A stretch of DNA of 50,112 nucleotides from Gammaproteobacteria bacterium (GTDB lineage: Bacteria; Pseudomonadota; Gammaproteobacteria; UBA6429; Thiohalophilaceae). The translations under genes were made by a program, and so were the position numbers. Every line of letters begins with the position of its first letter. Within the stretch, counting starts at the first letter, position 1. Location of the stretch: NCBI GenBank assembly GCA_024275115.1, contig JAJRZT010000114.1, positions 1 to 50,112 of the forward strand, in the 5' to 3' direction. The notes beneath the pieces were generated by a model that had not been told where the DNA came from, ran no database searches, and worked only from the letters and a program-made list of their open reading frames with translations. Shown in pieces: positions 18,588 through 27,800 of this stretch.

Positions 18588-19634
18588 TTATTCATCTAAA
18601 TTGTAGGGCATTTCCAGTATTTTCAGGTTAGGGCCTTCTTTTTCAGCCAGAAAAAGGCTTTGGTTCTCAGCAGCAGCAATTTGCAACACCACTAAAACCC
18701 GCGTGGTTTCAGGCGAATTGGCTGAGGCTAATATAATTTTGCCGACACTTTGTTTATTATCGCCGCTTTGGTAAATATCAGTACCAATTTCAATGGGATT
18801 GGCTGTTGGGATCTCTGCAAGGTAAAGGCGTTTCTTGAGTTTACCAAGGTACTTGGTTCGGGCAACAATTTCCTGCCCCGGGTAACAGCCTTTCTGGAAA
18901 TTAATAGTGTTAATTAACTGTAAATTAAGCATTTGTGGTACAAAAGCTTCGGCACTGTTCTTTAATATTTCTGGAATACCCGCATTAATACGTTGTAAGT
19001 TCCATGCAGACTCACCGACAGGAACACAGCCTGGCTGGAGCGTATTCCACATTGTGATTGCACCATCAAACGAGCCAATAAGTTCAAAGCGGTCAGGTGT
19101 GCCCGCTAATTTTTGCAAACATAGGCCATTGGTAATGATGCTGGCATCGGTTTCATCGGGTAATTCTGGCAGATCAAGTGCAGATTTAAGGTTGGCTGCA
19201 GCATCTTTACCGGCAATACCAAAATGAAAGTAGTCGTTGGTTACGCCATCCATCGTTACGTCGCTGCGCATAATAAACATGTTTAATCGTTTCATTGTTG
19301 TTTCGGCAACTTCATCGGGCAAGCTAAGAAAATAAGCATTATCAAAATGAAAGACCCGAAACAGCGCCAGTGCACGGCCTTTCGGGCTGCAATAGGCGCT
19401 CATTTGTGCGTGGTTTTCAGTGACATGGTTAATGTCGTTGCTTAGCTGTCCCTGTAGAAAGCTATTGGCATCGGCACCGCTAACACGAAATAAGCGGTAG
19501 TGCGAAAGGTCGGCCAGTATAGCTGCGGTATTGCTGTTTTTTATTTCAGTTTCCGGTGAATTAAAATGGCTGACACAACCCTTCTCGATTGTTGCACCCT
19601 GTTCACTTAAAAAATTTTGCCATTGTTGTTGCAT
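18588..19634 (-). CDS. ygfZ: Folate-binding Fe-S cluster repair protein YgfZ
   Basis: A 348-residue protein of the YgfZ/GcvT-like family. The diagnostic motif KGCYPGQEIVART is present, with Cys250 the conserved cysteine. YgfZ uses tetrahydrofolate to help maintain iron-sulfur enzymes, and its human relative is IBA57. It is divergent from sdhCDAB, an Fe-S enzyme operon, with a 140-base shared promoter region. In E. coli ygfZ also lies near sdhE and ygfX, which here are at the far end of the sdh operon. Confidence 0.93.
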   Translation of the reverse strand: MQQQWQNFLSEQGATIEKGCVSHFNSPETEIKNSNTAAILADLSHYRLFRVSGADANSFLQGQLSNDINHVTENHAQMSAYCSPKGRALALFRVFHFDNAYFLSLPDEVAETTMKRLNMFIMRSDVTMDGVTNDYFHFGIAGKDAAANLKSALDLPELPDETDASIITNGLCLQKLAGTPDRFELIGSFDGAITMWNTLQPGCVPVGESAWNLQRINAGIPEILKNSAEAFVPQMLNLQLINTINFQKGCYPGQEIVARTKYLGKLKKRLYLAEIPTANPIEIGTDIYQSGDNKQSVGKIILASANSPETTRVLVVLQIAAAENQSLFLAEKEGPNLKILEMPYNLDE

Positions 19635-19775
19635 AATTGATTATTCCACTGCCTGGGTTGATTTTGACTATATTGTACACAATTTTAATATCCATCAAAT
19701 ATCAAATACAAGATATTGAAAAGGTTTAATAATTTACTGGACGCACTGGCGATATGTTCTACACTTAATTAACAG

Positions 19776-20177
19776 ATGGACACACAAAATAATAAAAGAC
19801 AGCCTGATCAAAGACCCAGGCATTTAAACCTGATAAAAATAAAAATGCCGATGTCGGCCGTGGTTTCTATCCTGCACCGAGTTTCTGGAATTATACTGTT
19901 TTTGTCAATCCCCTATGTTGTGTGGTTATTCGCTACGTCGGTTAAAAGCGTCTACGGTTACACCGAAGCACTCACCGTTTTAAATTCAAATTGTGGCAAA
20001 TTAGTGAGTGTTCTCCTTTTATGGGCGATAACACATCATTTTTATGCTGGTTTACGCTTTTTAATCCTCGATCTGGATATTGGCATTACGCGCGAGGCCA
20101 CAATCAAAGTGGCCTGGTTGGTTCAGATCCTGGTGCTGCTGACCCTCGTCTTACTTATTTATAAGGTGGTGCTATGA
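19776..20177 (+). CDS. sdhC: Succinate dehydrogenase cytochrome b556 subunit
   Basis: A 133-residue membrane anchor of complex II with three membrane helices. The family motif VSILHRVSGIILF starts helix one and HHFYAGLRFLILD carries the haem-ligating His. With SdhD it binds haem b and ubiquinone. Its N-terminus is RP-x-HLNLIKIKMP, typical of SdhC. It overlaps sdhD by four bases (ATGA). Confidence 0.94.
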   Translation: MDTQNNKRQPDQRPRHLNLIKIKMPMSAVVSILHRVSGIILFLSIPYVVWLFATSVKSVYGYTEALTVLNSNCGKLVSVLLLWAITHHFYAGLRFLILDLDIGITREATIKVAWLVQILVLLTLVLLIYKVVL

Positions 20178-20515
20178 GCTGGCAGGCACAGGGTTTTCGG
20201 GCATGGTTTTTACAACGCCTGTCAGCCATCTATATAGTATGGTGTTTGTTGGTTGTTATTGTGGGTTTATTCACCGGTGTGATAACCTCGTTTGAAGAGT
20301 GGCGACAGCTTTTTAGCTCCCCCGTCGTTAACATCCTCGTGCTGCTATTTTTTATTGCAATTATGGTGCATGCCTGGGTGGGTATTCGCGATATTGTCAT
20401 TGATTATGTGCATTATGCGGCTGCACGTTTAATCGCGCTTAATTTGTTAATGCTTTTTCTTATTAGCATGTCTGTCTGGATTACTTATATATTATTGTCA
20501 TTGGTGGAACTTTGA
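20174..20515 (+). CDS. sdhD: Succinate dehydrogenase hydrophobic membrane anchor
   Basis: A 113-residue three-helix protein. [16 protein letters not shown] at the start and [16 protein letters not shown] with the haem and quinone-site residues identify SdhD. It overlaps sdhC at its start and sdhA at its end (TTGA), so the four subunits are translated in a coupled chain. Confidence 0.94.
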   Translation: MSWQAQGFRAWFLQRLSAIYIVWCLLVVIVGLFTGVITSFEEWRQLFSSPVVNILVLLFFIAIMVHAWVGIRDIVIDYVHYAAARLIALNLLMLFLISMSVWITYILLSLVEL

Positions 20516-22272
20516 ATATAGCGATTCGAAAATTTGATACGCTGGTTATTGGTGCCGGTGGTGGTGGTTTACGCTCCGCATTGCAACTGTCACAAGCCGA
20601 TGCCAATGTCGCTGTGGTATCCAAAGTTTTCCCTACGCGATCACATACGGTGGCAGCACAAGGCGGAATGAATGCAGCCTTAGCCAATGTGTTGCCTGAT
20701 AACTGGCACTGGCATATGTACGACACCATAAAAGGCAGTGATTATCTGGGCGACCAGGATGCGATTGAGTATATGTGTCGTGCGGCTTCACATCTGGTTA
20801 TCGAGCTGGAACATCAGGGTGTGCCGTTTTCCCGTTTAGACAATGGTAAAATTTATCAACGCCCATTCGGCGGTCAAAGCCAGAATTTTGGTGGTGAACA
20901 AGCCGCACGTACCTGTGCCGCTGCTGACCGAACCGGCCATGCTATTTTGCATGCGCTTTATCAACAAAATATAAAAGCAAAAACACATTTTTTTGATGAG
21001 TTTTTTGCTATTGATTTAATTAAAGATGAAAGTGGTTTTATTTTGGGTGCATTGGTACTTGAAATTGAAACAGGTGAACCTTTATTAATAGAAGCTAAAA
21101 CCACATTACTCGCAACAGGTGGCGCGGGGCAATTATTCAGAACCAACACCAATGCAAAAATTAATACCGGCGATGGCTTAGCCATGGCATTACGTGCCGG
21201 TATCCCACTTCAGGATATGGAGTTCTTCCAGTTCCACCCAACCGGCATTGCCGGGCGTGGTATGTTAATTACTGAAGGCGCACGTGGTGAAGGTGGTTAC
21301 CTGGTGAATAAAGACGGCGAACGTTTTATGGAGCGCTACGCCCCCCATGCAAAAGACTTAGCAAGTAGGGACGTGGTGAGTCGTTCCATTGCAACCGAAG
21401 TACGCGAAGGCCGTGGCTGCGGGCCCAATGGCGACCATGTGATGCTTAAACTTGATCATTTAGGTAAAGAGGTTTTAGACAAGCGCTTGCCAGGTATTTG
21501 CGAAACGAGTCGTACCTTTTTACATATTGACCCGGTTGAAGAACCTATTCCCGTTTTCCCAACTGCGCATTATACAATGGGCGGTATTCCAACCGACCGC
21601 TATGGTCAGGTGGTGGTGCCGGTGGATACCGGTGAGGAAGCCATCCCCGGTTTATATGCTGTTGGCGAATGTGCGTGTGTGTCGGTGCATGGTGCTAATC
21701 GTTTAGGCGGTAATTCGTTACTGGATATTGTGGTATTTGGTCGAGCAGCCGGTAATCATATCATTAAGCACCTTAAAGAAAATCGTTACCATCGAGCCAT
21801 TGATGATGCCAGCATTGAACAAGCGATGGAACATTTACACCGTTGGGATAAAAAAGGTGAAGGTGAATCGGTTCCTCAACTGAAAGACGAATTGCAAACC
21901 GTGATGGAGCAAAATTGTAGCGTGTTCCGTACACAAGATGTTTTACAGGAATGTTTAAATCAGGTTCTACAAATTGAAAGCCGTTTGCAAAATGTGCGAA
22001 TCAAAGACCACAGTAAAGTTTTTAATACCGCTCGCATTGAAGCGATGGAACTGGAAAATCTGGTTGATATTGCAGTTGCGACGGTGACGTCGGCTCTTAA
22101 TCGTGAAGAAAGCCGTGGTGCACATTCGCGTATCGACTTTCCTGACCGTGATGACAAAAAATGGCTAAAACATTCACTTTATTATAAAGATGGGCGGCGT
22201 CTTGAATATAAACCCGTACGTTTAAAACCTATGACGGTGGCGACCTTTCCACCTAAAGTACGTGTTTACTAA
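20512..22272 (+). CDS. sdhA: Succinate dehydrogenase flavoprotein subunit
   Basis: A 586-residue catalytic subunit oxidising succinate to fumarate. The FAD-binding [13 protein letters not shown] and the covalent FAD histidine in [15 protein letters not shown] are present, as are active-site regions HPTGIAGRG and [12 protein letters not shown]. The start is TTG at 20512, with GGTGGA just upstream, overlapping the sdhD stop. SdhE encoded downstream attaches the FAD. Confidence 0.97.
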   Translation: MNIAIRKFDTLVIGAGGGGLRSALQLSQADANVAVVSKVFPTRSHTVAAQGGMNAALANVLPDNWHWHMYDTIKGSDYLGDQDAIEYMCRAASHLVIELEHQGVPFSRLDNGKIYQRPFGGQSQNFGGEQAARTCAAADRTGHAILHALYQQNIKAKTHFFDEFFAIDLIKDESGFILGALVLEIETGEPLLIEAKTTLLATGGAGQLFRTNTNAKINTGDGLAMALRAGIPLQDMEFFQFHPTGIAGRGMLITEGARGEGGYLVNKDGERFMERYAPHAKDLASRDVVSRSIATEVREGRGCGPNGDHVMLKLDHLGKEVLDKRLPGICETSRTFLHIDPVEEPIPVFPTAHYTMGGIPTDRYGQVVVPVDTGEEAIPGLYAVGECACVSVHGANRLGGNSLLDIVVFGRAAGNHIIKHLKENRYHRAIDDASIEQAMEHLHRWDKKGEGESVPQLKDELQTVMEQNCSVFRTQDVLQECLNQVLQIESRLQNVRIKDHSKVFNTARIEAMELENLVDIAVATVTSALNREESRGAHSRIDFPDRDDKKWLKHSLYYKDGRRLEYKPVRLKPMTVATFPPKVRVY

Positions 22273-22289
22273 GCCGAGCGTATCGAATT

Positions 22290-23006
22290 ATGACAGCTAA
22301 AAATGCAACATTATTTCGGTTTAAAATTTACCGTTATAATCCTGAAACGGATAAACAACCGTATATGCAGGATTTTATCTTAGATGTGACTCCCGACATG
22401 ATGTTGCGTGATGCTTTAATCAAATTAAAAGCAGACGATGAAACTTTATCCTTTCGGCATTCCTGTGGTGAAGGCGTTTGTGGTTCCGATGGTATGAACA
22501 TTAATGGTAAGAATGGTTTAGCCTGTTTAACCCGAGTCACCGAATTAAAACAGCCCGTTGAAATCAGGCCGTTACCCGGTATGCCTGTTATTCGTGATTT
22601 AATTATTGATATGGAACAGTTCTTCCATCACTACCGTTCGATTAAACCGTATTTAACCGTGCACGATCCCGTTCCTGAGGTTGAATTTAAACAAACACCC
22701 AAGCAACGTGAAAAGCTGGACGGCCTGTATGAATGTATCCTGTGTGCCTGTTGCTCAACGTCCTGCCCATCATTCTGGTGGAACCCGGATAAGTTCCGCG
22801 GCCCGGCTGCCTTGTTGCAAGCCTATCGTTTTCTGTCAGACAGTCGTGACCAGGATGCGCCAAGACGTTTAGCCGAATTAGAAGGGCCTTATAAATTATT
22901 CCGCTGTCATTCGATTATGAACTGTGTAAATGTTTGCCCAAAAAACTTAAACCCAACAAAAGCAATAAACGGGATTAAGGAAATGATGCTAAAAGATATG
23001 TTCTAG
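22290..23006 (+). CDS. sdhB: Succinate dehydrogenase iron-sulfur subunit
   Basis: A 238-residue subunit carrying three clusters. The 2Fe-2S site is SCGEGVCGSDGMN with Cys59, Cys64 and Cys79 plus an Asp in the fourth place, as in E. coli. CILCACCSTSCP and CHSIMNCVNVCP hold the 4Fe-4S and 3Fe-4S clusters. It starts 18 bases after sdhA and ends the coupled block; a dispersed repeat separates it from sdhE. Confidence 0.97.
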   Translation: MTAKNATLFRFKIYRYNPETDKQPYMQDFILDVTPDMMLRDALIKLKADDETLSFRHSCGEGVCGSDGMNINGKNGLACLTRVTELKQPVEIRPLPGMPVIRDLIIDMEQFFHHYRSIKPYLTVHDPVPEVEFKQTPKQREKLDGLYECILCACCSTSCPSFWWNPDKFRGPAALLQAYRFLSDSRDQDAPRRLAELEGPYKLFRCHSIMNCVNVCPKNLNPTKAINGIKEMMLKDMF

Positions 23007-23063
23007 CTCACGAATAGCGAGAGGGTAGATTAATGTATTGGGGATAATAAATGACAAATATAA

Positions 23064-23148
23064 TTAACCACAACGAACACGAAGGACACAACGAAAATAC
23101 AAATAATAGCATTGTGTCCTTTGTGTCCTTTGTGTTCGTTGTGGTTAA
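23064..23148. repeat. Inverted repeat of the CACAACGAACACGAAGGACAC family
   Basis: The 26-base left arm (23064-23089) and right arm (23123-23148) are complementary except one pair that is G-U in RNA. The 33-base interior also holds an extra copy of GTGTCCTTT next to the right arm. This ACCACAACGAACACGAAGG-type sequence is a dispersed element found in unrelated bacterial genomes, often misread as small proteins rich in KxxKNTK or HKGHK repeats. Here it fills most of the sdhB-sdhE gap, within the presumed transcript. Confidence 0.8.
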
Positions 23149-23183
23149 ATGGTTTTATTTCTTTAAATAAAGGTTTAGAAAAA

Positions 23184-23459
23184 TTGGTTTCTACTGAAGC
23201 TAAAGTAAGCAATACCGAACTATCCCGCCTCCGCTGGCAATGCCGTCGTGGTATGTTAGAGCTGGATTTATTTTTACAGGGCTTCCTGGATAAATCTTAT
23301 AACCACTTAAGTCCCGAACAACAACAAACATTTGAATTGTTGCTCGAGACCCCCGACCAGATGTTACTGGACTATTTGATGGGGCGGGTTATTCCCTACG
23401 ATAAGGAAATCGCTGATGTCGCAAAACAAATTCGTCTCGCTGCCGGCCCTCGAACTTAA
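23184..23459 (+). CDS. sdhE: FAD assembly factor SdhE
   Basis: A 91-residue small helical protein required for covalent flavinylation of SdhA. The essential RGxxE motif appears in WQCRRGMLELDLFLQGFL. The open frame extends back to 23112 through the dispersed repeat, giving a false N-terminus of MCPLCPLC type. I choose TTG 23184, which has AAAGG ten bases upstream and gives a product close to the usual 85-95 residues. It overlaps ygfX by 44 bases. Confidence 0.88.
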   Translation: MVSTEAKVSNTELSRLRWQCRRGMLELDLFLQGFLDKSYNHLSPEQQQTFELLLETPDQMLLDYLMGRVIPYDKEIADVAKQIRLAAGPRT

Positions 23460-23862
23460 TCGCTCTAAGATTCTGCTGTTCTTTATTATTGGTTTGCATG
23501 TTGTTGCGATAGCCAGCGTAATGCATTCGATTTATTTCCATATTAGTGTGAATGTGCTTTTAGGTTTCGTAATTAGTTTTAGTTTTTACTACTACCTTCA
23601 ATACTATAAAAATTTAGTTACATTAAAACAAATCAAGTACCGTCAGGATGGTATGTGGGTATTGGGTTACGAATCGAAACCACTACTAGTCTCAATTGAA
23701 CCAGAGTATATGCTGACTGAATGGCTCATTGTCTTGCGCTTTAGAATTGGTCAAACAAAAAAGAAGAGTATCCCAATATTTGTGGATATGCTGTCATCCG
23801 AGGACTTTAAACACTTGCGAGTGGTGTTGCCTTATATATTGAAAATGAAAGATTTAAAATAA
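23416..23862 (+). CDS. ygfX: YgfX/CptA-like membrane protein
   Basis: A 148-residue protein with two closely spaced membrane helices (about 18-60) and a cytoplasmic C-terminal domain, the architecture of YgfX (CptA). E. coli YgfX was described as a toxin acting on cytoskeletal proteins, and is also linked to SdhE function. Sequence similarity is weak, so the call leans on topology and on overlap with sdhE, the conserved gene pair. The ATG is 44 bases inside sdhE. Confidence 0.7.
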   Translation: MSQNKFVSLPALELNRSKILLFFIIGLHVVAIASVMHSIYFHISVNVLLGFVISFSFYYYLQYYKNLVTLKQIKYRQDGMWVLGYESKPLLVSIEPEYMLTEWLIVLRFRIGQTKKKSIPIFVDMLSSEDFKHLRVVLPYILKMKDLK

Positions 23863-23980
23863 ATAGGGAAAGTTTTATTATAAGTTAGGCATTATTATTA
23901 TTTCATAAAGAGTAATATGAACTGATGTAATTTAGGTAAAAATGCTACACTCTAAGAGTAATTAAATCGCAGGAGGTCTT

Positions 23981-24211
23981 ATGTCGGCTGTATTTAAGCA
24001 AGTTATTGAAAATATTAAACAACTTTCGCCTGATGAAAGAGCGTTAGTGGCGCATTGCCTTATTTCATCACTCGAAACTGGGCAAGATGATAATGTAGAT
24101 GAAGCGTGGGCAGCACTAGCTGAAAAACGCTATCTAGAACTGGAATCAGGAATGGTAAAAGGGGTGTCGTGGGACAATATTAAGAATGAGGTGAAAGGCC
24201 AGGATGACTGA
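23981..24211 (+). CDS. Addiction-module antitoxin, RelB/ParD-like
   Basis: A 76-residue acidic protein of the putative addiction-module component family (TIGR02574 type). Its layout is a helical N-terminus with LSPDERALVAHCLISSLE and a variable C-terminus. It has an excellent ribosome binding site (AGGAGG). The downstream toxin gene overlaps it by eight bases. A -10-like TACACT lies at 23946-23951. The antitoxin frame is intact although the toxin is broken. Confidence 0.8.
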   Translation: MSAVFKQVIENIKQLSPDERALVAHCLISSLETGQDDNVDEAWAALAEKRYLELESGMVKGVSWDNIKNEVKGQDD

Positions 24212-24498
24212 ATTAATCTTCCACCCAGATATTAAAAACGAAATAAAAGCATCATATGAATGGTATCAGGATCAAGTTAAAGGTTTGGGTGATGATTTTA
24301 TAGTTGAGCTGGAATCAGCATATGAAGCAATAATTGAACTTCCTGATACATGGCCAAAATTTAGCAAGAGCTACCGTAGGTTTTTGCTGCACAAATTTCC
24401 TTTTTCTGTGATTTATCAGTAAAACTGAAAAAGTTATTTTTGTGGTTGCAGTTATGCATAATAGTAAGAAACCGGGGTACTGGGTTAAACGAATATAA
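24204..24498 (+). pseudogene. ParE/RelE-type toxin, frameshifted near the C-terminus
   Basis: The frame encodes a ParE-like toxin (FHPDIKNEIKASYEWYQDQ, then LPDTWPKF and RRFLLHKFPFSVIYQ) but stops at 24420-24422. Removing one T at 24420 restores the expected family ending: KTEKVIFVVAVMHNSKKPGYW to a stop at 24496-24498. ParE/RelE toxins need these last strands, so the 72-residue product is probably inactive. A sequencing error or programmed shift is possible. Confidence 0.75.
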
Positions 24499-24626
24499 TA
24501 GATTTATGTTATGTTCTGGGGTTGCTTATAAAAGGAAAATGGTGAGAGCTGACTCTGATTGGTTCCTTGTATTCACCTTTGTATGCAGGGAGTAAAGGAC
24601 AATTTTATTTACAGGGTCGCATTTAA

Positions 24627-26351
24627 TTAAACAGTCACATCCGTTAATATTTCAATATCACTATTTTCTTTATAATTTTCTGGCGTAAGAATAGTATTCA
24701 TTTTTTCTTTCGATGCGTCAGGATAATCAAGCGTATGATGTAAGCCGCGACTTTCTTTTCGCTGCATAGCCGACTCGACAATTAAACAGGCAGTATCCAC
24801 CAGGTTTCTTAATTCGATTAAATCATTGGTGATGCGGAAGTTGCCGTAGTAGTCGGTTATTTCCTGTTTGAGTAAATTGATTCGACTCTTGGCACGTTGC
24901 AAGCGTTTATTGGTTCTTACAATACCAACATAATCCCACATAAAGCGGCGCAGTTCGTCCCAGTTGTGGGTAACCACCACTTCTTCGTCGGAATCGGTCA
25001 CCCGGCTTTCATCCCATTCGGGTAGTTTAACCGGCATTGGAATGTCTGCTTGTTGTTTGATATGTTCGCTTGCGGATTGCGCGAAGACTAAACATTCAAG
25101 TATTGAGTTGCTGGCCATTCGGTTAGCGCCGTGCAGGCCGGTAAAGGCGACTTCGCCAATGGCATATAAGCCAGCAATATCGGTTTGTCCGTGTTTGTTT
25201 GTCATGATACCACCACAGGTGTAGTGGGCGGCTGGTACAACCGGGATGGGTTGTTTCGATATATCAAAACCAAATTCCAGACAGCGCTGGTAAACGGTTG
25301 GAAAATGCCGTTGAATAAAATCGAGCGGCTTATGCGATATATCAAGCAACACATTGTCGGCACCGATGCGCTTCATTTCATGATCGATAGCATGCGCCAC
25401 AACATCGCGTGGCGCTAGCTCAGCGCGCTTATCAAATTTATGCATAAAGGTGCTGCCATCGGGCAGTAGCAGTTTTGCACCTTCGCCACGGAGTGCTTCG
25501 GTAATCAGAAATGACTTTGCTTCGGGGTGATACAGGCAAGTCGGGTGGAACTGGTTAAATTCCATATTGGCGACACGACAACCGGCTCGCCATGCCATGG
25601 CAATGCCATCGCCGGTGGCTGTATCCGGGTTGGTCGTATAAAGATAAACTTTACTGGCACCCCCATTGGCTAAAATAACAAACTTGGCATGAAAGACATT
25701 AACTTTGGCGTTATCCCGATCGAGTACGTAGGCACCTAAACAACGGTTTTGCTGATGTTCTTCAGAGCTTGTTAGTCCTTTTGCTATCTGAACTTTTTCC
25801 TGAGTAATTAAATCAACGGCGATATGATTTTCAAATATATTGATATTTTTATGCTGCTTTGCCATGGCCGCCAGTGACGTTTCAACGGCGCGGCCGGTGG
25901 CATCGGTGGCATGGATAACGCGGCGATGGCTGTGACCGCCTTCGCGGGTTAAATGGTAGGCATCGGCATTGGCATTGGTGCCAGCTTCATTGCGGGTAAA
26001 TTTAATCCCCTGGTCGATCAGCCAGTGGATATTTTCCTTACCATGACGGACGGTAAAATCCACAATCTCCGGGTTGGATAACCCTGCACCTGCGACCAGT
26101 GTGTCTTGCACATGCGATTCAATAGAATCGTCTCTATCGAGCACGGCCGCAATCCCGCCTTGCGCATATAAGGTACAGCTTTCAGTTAAATTTCCCTTTG
26201 TTATCAAGTGGATACGGTGGCTATCAGCAAGCCGTAAGGCAGCGCTAAGGCCGGCTGCACCACCACCAATAATAAGTACGTCGGCACTTTGGTGCGCATG
26301 GCCATGCGATACAGAAGTAACAAGCGACTTCATGATGTTTTTAATATCCAT
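24627..26351 (-). CDS. nadB: L-aspartate oxidase
   Basis: A 574-residue flavoenzyme oxidising aspartate to iminoaspartate, the first step of de novo NAD synthesis. The FAD-binding [15 protein letters not shown], the active-site [14 protein letters not shown], and [15 protein letters not shown] match NadB. The first 20 residues extend beyond the homologous core, so a shorter start at the internal Met (MKSLVTS) is possible. It is divergent from rpoE, as in many gammaproteobacteria. Confidence 0.95.
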   Translation of the reverse strand: MDIKNIMKSLVTSVSHGHAHQSADVLIIGGGAAGLSAALRLADSHRIHLITKGNLTESCTLYAQGGIAAVLDRDDSIESHVQDTLVAGAGLSNPEIVDFTVRHGKENIHWLIDQGIKFTRNEAGTNANADAYHLTREGGHSHRRVIHATDATGRAVETSLAAMAKQHKNINIFENHIAVDLITQEKVQIAKGLTSSEEHQQNRCLGAYVLDRDNAKVNVFHAKFVILANGGASKVYLYTTNPDTATGDGIAMAWRAGCRVANMEFNQFHPTCLYHPEAKSFLITEALRGEGAKLLLPDGSTFMHKFDKRAELAPRDVVAHAIDHEMKRIGADNVLLDISHKPLDFIQRHFPTVYQRCLEFGFDISKQPIPVVPAAHYTCGGIMTNKHGQTDIAGLYAIGEVAFTGLHGANRMASNSILECLVFAQSASEHIKQQADIPMPVKLPEWDESRVTDSDEEVVVTHNWDELRRFMWDYVGIVRTNKRLQRAKSRINLLKQEITDYYGNFRITNDLIELRNLVDTACLIVESAMQRKESRGLHHTLDYPDASKEKMNTILTPENYKENSDIEILTDVTV

Positions 26352-26479
26352 AGGCTAATCATCGCGCGTTATTTACCGGCTGACAACTGATTAAAATGGA
26401 TAGTTAGTATGAATTTGTAATAGAATGCCAAGATACTGAGTTTATTAGATAATAATGATGATTTATAAACTAAACAGCC

Positions 26480-26506
26480 GAACTTTACACAACAATACCG
26501 GTCATA
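26480..26506 (+). promoter_or_regulatory. Candidate sigma-E promoter of rpoE
   Basis: GAACTT at 26480-26485 and TCATA at 26502-26506 are separated by 16 bases, matching the sigma-E pattern (GGAACTT, then TCnAA). It is about 50 bases upstream of the rpoE start codon. Autoregulation of rpoE from such a promoter is established in E. coli and Pseudomonas. The site here is inferred from sequence. Confidence 0.6.
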
Positions 26507-26556
26507 TTAGCAGACTACTGATTACCCTCAGTAATGTTAAATTGGAGAGTAATTAG

Positions 26557-27144
26557 ATGTCGGACAAAGCCGCTGATCAACAGCTTGTTGAGCGTGTGCA
26601 AAAAGGTGATAAGCGAGCATTTGATCTATTGGTGATTAAATACCAGCAGCGAATAATGAACGTGATTTCGCGCTTTGTTAACGACTTTGCCGAGGTTCAG
26701 GATCTGGCGCAAGAGACTTTTATCAAAGCTTACCGTGCGCTACCTAATTTTAGAGGCGACAGTGCATTTTATACCTGGCTTTACCGTATTGGTATTAACA
26801 CAGCCAAAAATCACTTAGTCGCAAGAAGCCGTCGTCCACCGAGTGGTGATGTGGATGCAACTGAAGCTGAATATTACGAAGGTGAGTCTGCATTAAAAGA
26901 TCAGGCAACACCGGAGCGCATTGCATTAACCGATGAAATTGCAAAAGTTGTTTTTGATGCAATCGAACAATTACCCGAAGATTTGCGTATGGCCATTACC
27001 CTGCGTGAATTAGAAGGCTTAAGTTATGAAGAAATTGCTGAAGCGATGGAATGTCCTATTGGCACCGTCCGCTCCCGTATATTCCGTGCACGTGAAGCAA
27101 TTGATTTAAAACTTAAACCTTTAATGGATGAGGCCGATGGCTAG
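26557..27144 (+). CDS. rpoE: RNA polymerase sigma factor RpoE (sigma-24/AlgU)
   Basis: A 195-residue ECF sigma factor for envelope stress. Region 2 (LVIKYQQRIMNVISRFVND, DLAQETFIKAYRALPNFRG, FYTWLYRIGINTAKNHL) and region 4 (LRELEGLSYEEIAEAMECP followed by GTVRSRIFRAREAI) are complete. The full rseA-rseB-rseC-protease set follows, which is the algU-mucABCD arrangement. The ATG has GGAGAG upstream. Confidence 0.96.
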   Translation: MSDKAADQQLVERVQKGDKRAFDLLVIKYQQRIMNVISRFVNDFAEVQDLAQETFIKAYRALPNFRGDSAFYTWLYRIGINTAKNHLVARSRRPPSGDVDATEAEYYEGESALKDQATPERIALTDEIAKVVFDAIEQLPEDLRMAITLRELEGLSYEEIAEAMECPIGTVRSRIFRAREAIDLKLKPLMDEADG

Positions 27145-27233
27145 CTAAGTCTGATTTAATTTAAAGTGAATAACTTATTAATATTTTGAATACCAGTGCA
27201 ACGTGAGATGAGCCAAACTTGAGAGTAACTAAG

Positions 27234-27800
27234 ATGAATGATTCAATACATGACAATATAAACGAAAAGGTTTCGTCATTACTTGATGACGAACAACGCC
27301 TTGATAATACCTTGCTGGACTCTTTGTTGAACGACAGAGAAACCAGAGCAAAGTGGGCGCGCTATAATCTTGTGAGCGATGTTCTGAATGACCGTGATCA
27401 GCACAAAGTGGATAAAGCCTGGTTTGCAGAGTTAAGTGAGCAGCTGGATAAAGAGCCAACTGTATTATTTCCGCATGTTCTGCGCACCTTTAAGCAAAAG
27501 GCGGTGAAACAAATAGCGGGTCTTGCGGTTGCTGCGAGTGTTGCCATGGTGGCGATTTTAGCCGTACAACAAAACCAGCCACCGGCTACTTCAAATGTAC
27601 TTAGCATTGCACAAGGGCCATCAACCTCTGCAGGTATTAAACCGGTGGCTTTGCGTTTGAATAAAGCCGCTGAATCAAAACTAAGCGGCTATCTTGTTAA
27701 CCACTATGAGCATTCGGTTACCAGTAAAATGCAAGGTTTGCTGCCTTATATGCGGATAGTCAGTGTCACACCAGCAGAACGAATTGTACATGAAAAATAA
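27234..27800 (+). CDS. rseA: Anti-sigma-E factor RseA (MucA)
   Basis: A 188-residue single-pass membrane protein. The cytoplasmic N-terminal domain (SSLLDDEQ, RAKWARYNLVSDVLND) sequesters RpoE, a membrane helix lies at about 88-106 (AGLAVAASVAMVAILAV), and the rest is periplasmic. Regulated proteolysis by DegS and RseP frees the sigma factor. The ATG at 27234 has GAGAG upstream; an in-frame TTG lies at 27219. It overlaps rseB by 11 bases. Confidence 0.92.
   Translation: MNDSIHDNINEKVSSLLDDEQRLDNTLLDSLLNDRETRAKWARYNLVSDVLNDRDQHKVDKAWFAELSEQLDKEPTVLFPHVLRTFKQKAVKQIAGLAVAASVAMVAILAVQQNQPPATSNVLSIAQGPSTSAGIKPVALRLNKAAESKLSGYLVNHYEHSVTSKMQGLLPYMRIVSVTPAERIVHEK

Noticed and set aside
23030-23212. 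A minus-strand frame with an HKGHKGH-like peptide.
   Set aside because: The peptide is the known translation artefact of the dispersed repeat and overlaps the start of sdhE.
24499-24626. Possible remnant of a repeat or element between the broken toxin and nadB.
   Set aside because: The stretch with AGAGCTGACTCTGATTGG looks slightly like known repeat ends, but I could find no arms or second copy in the window.
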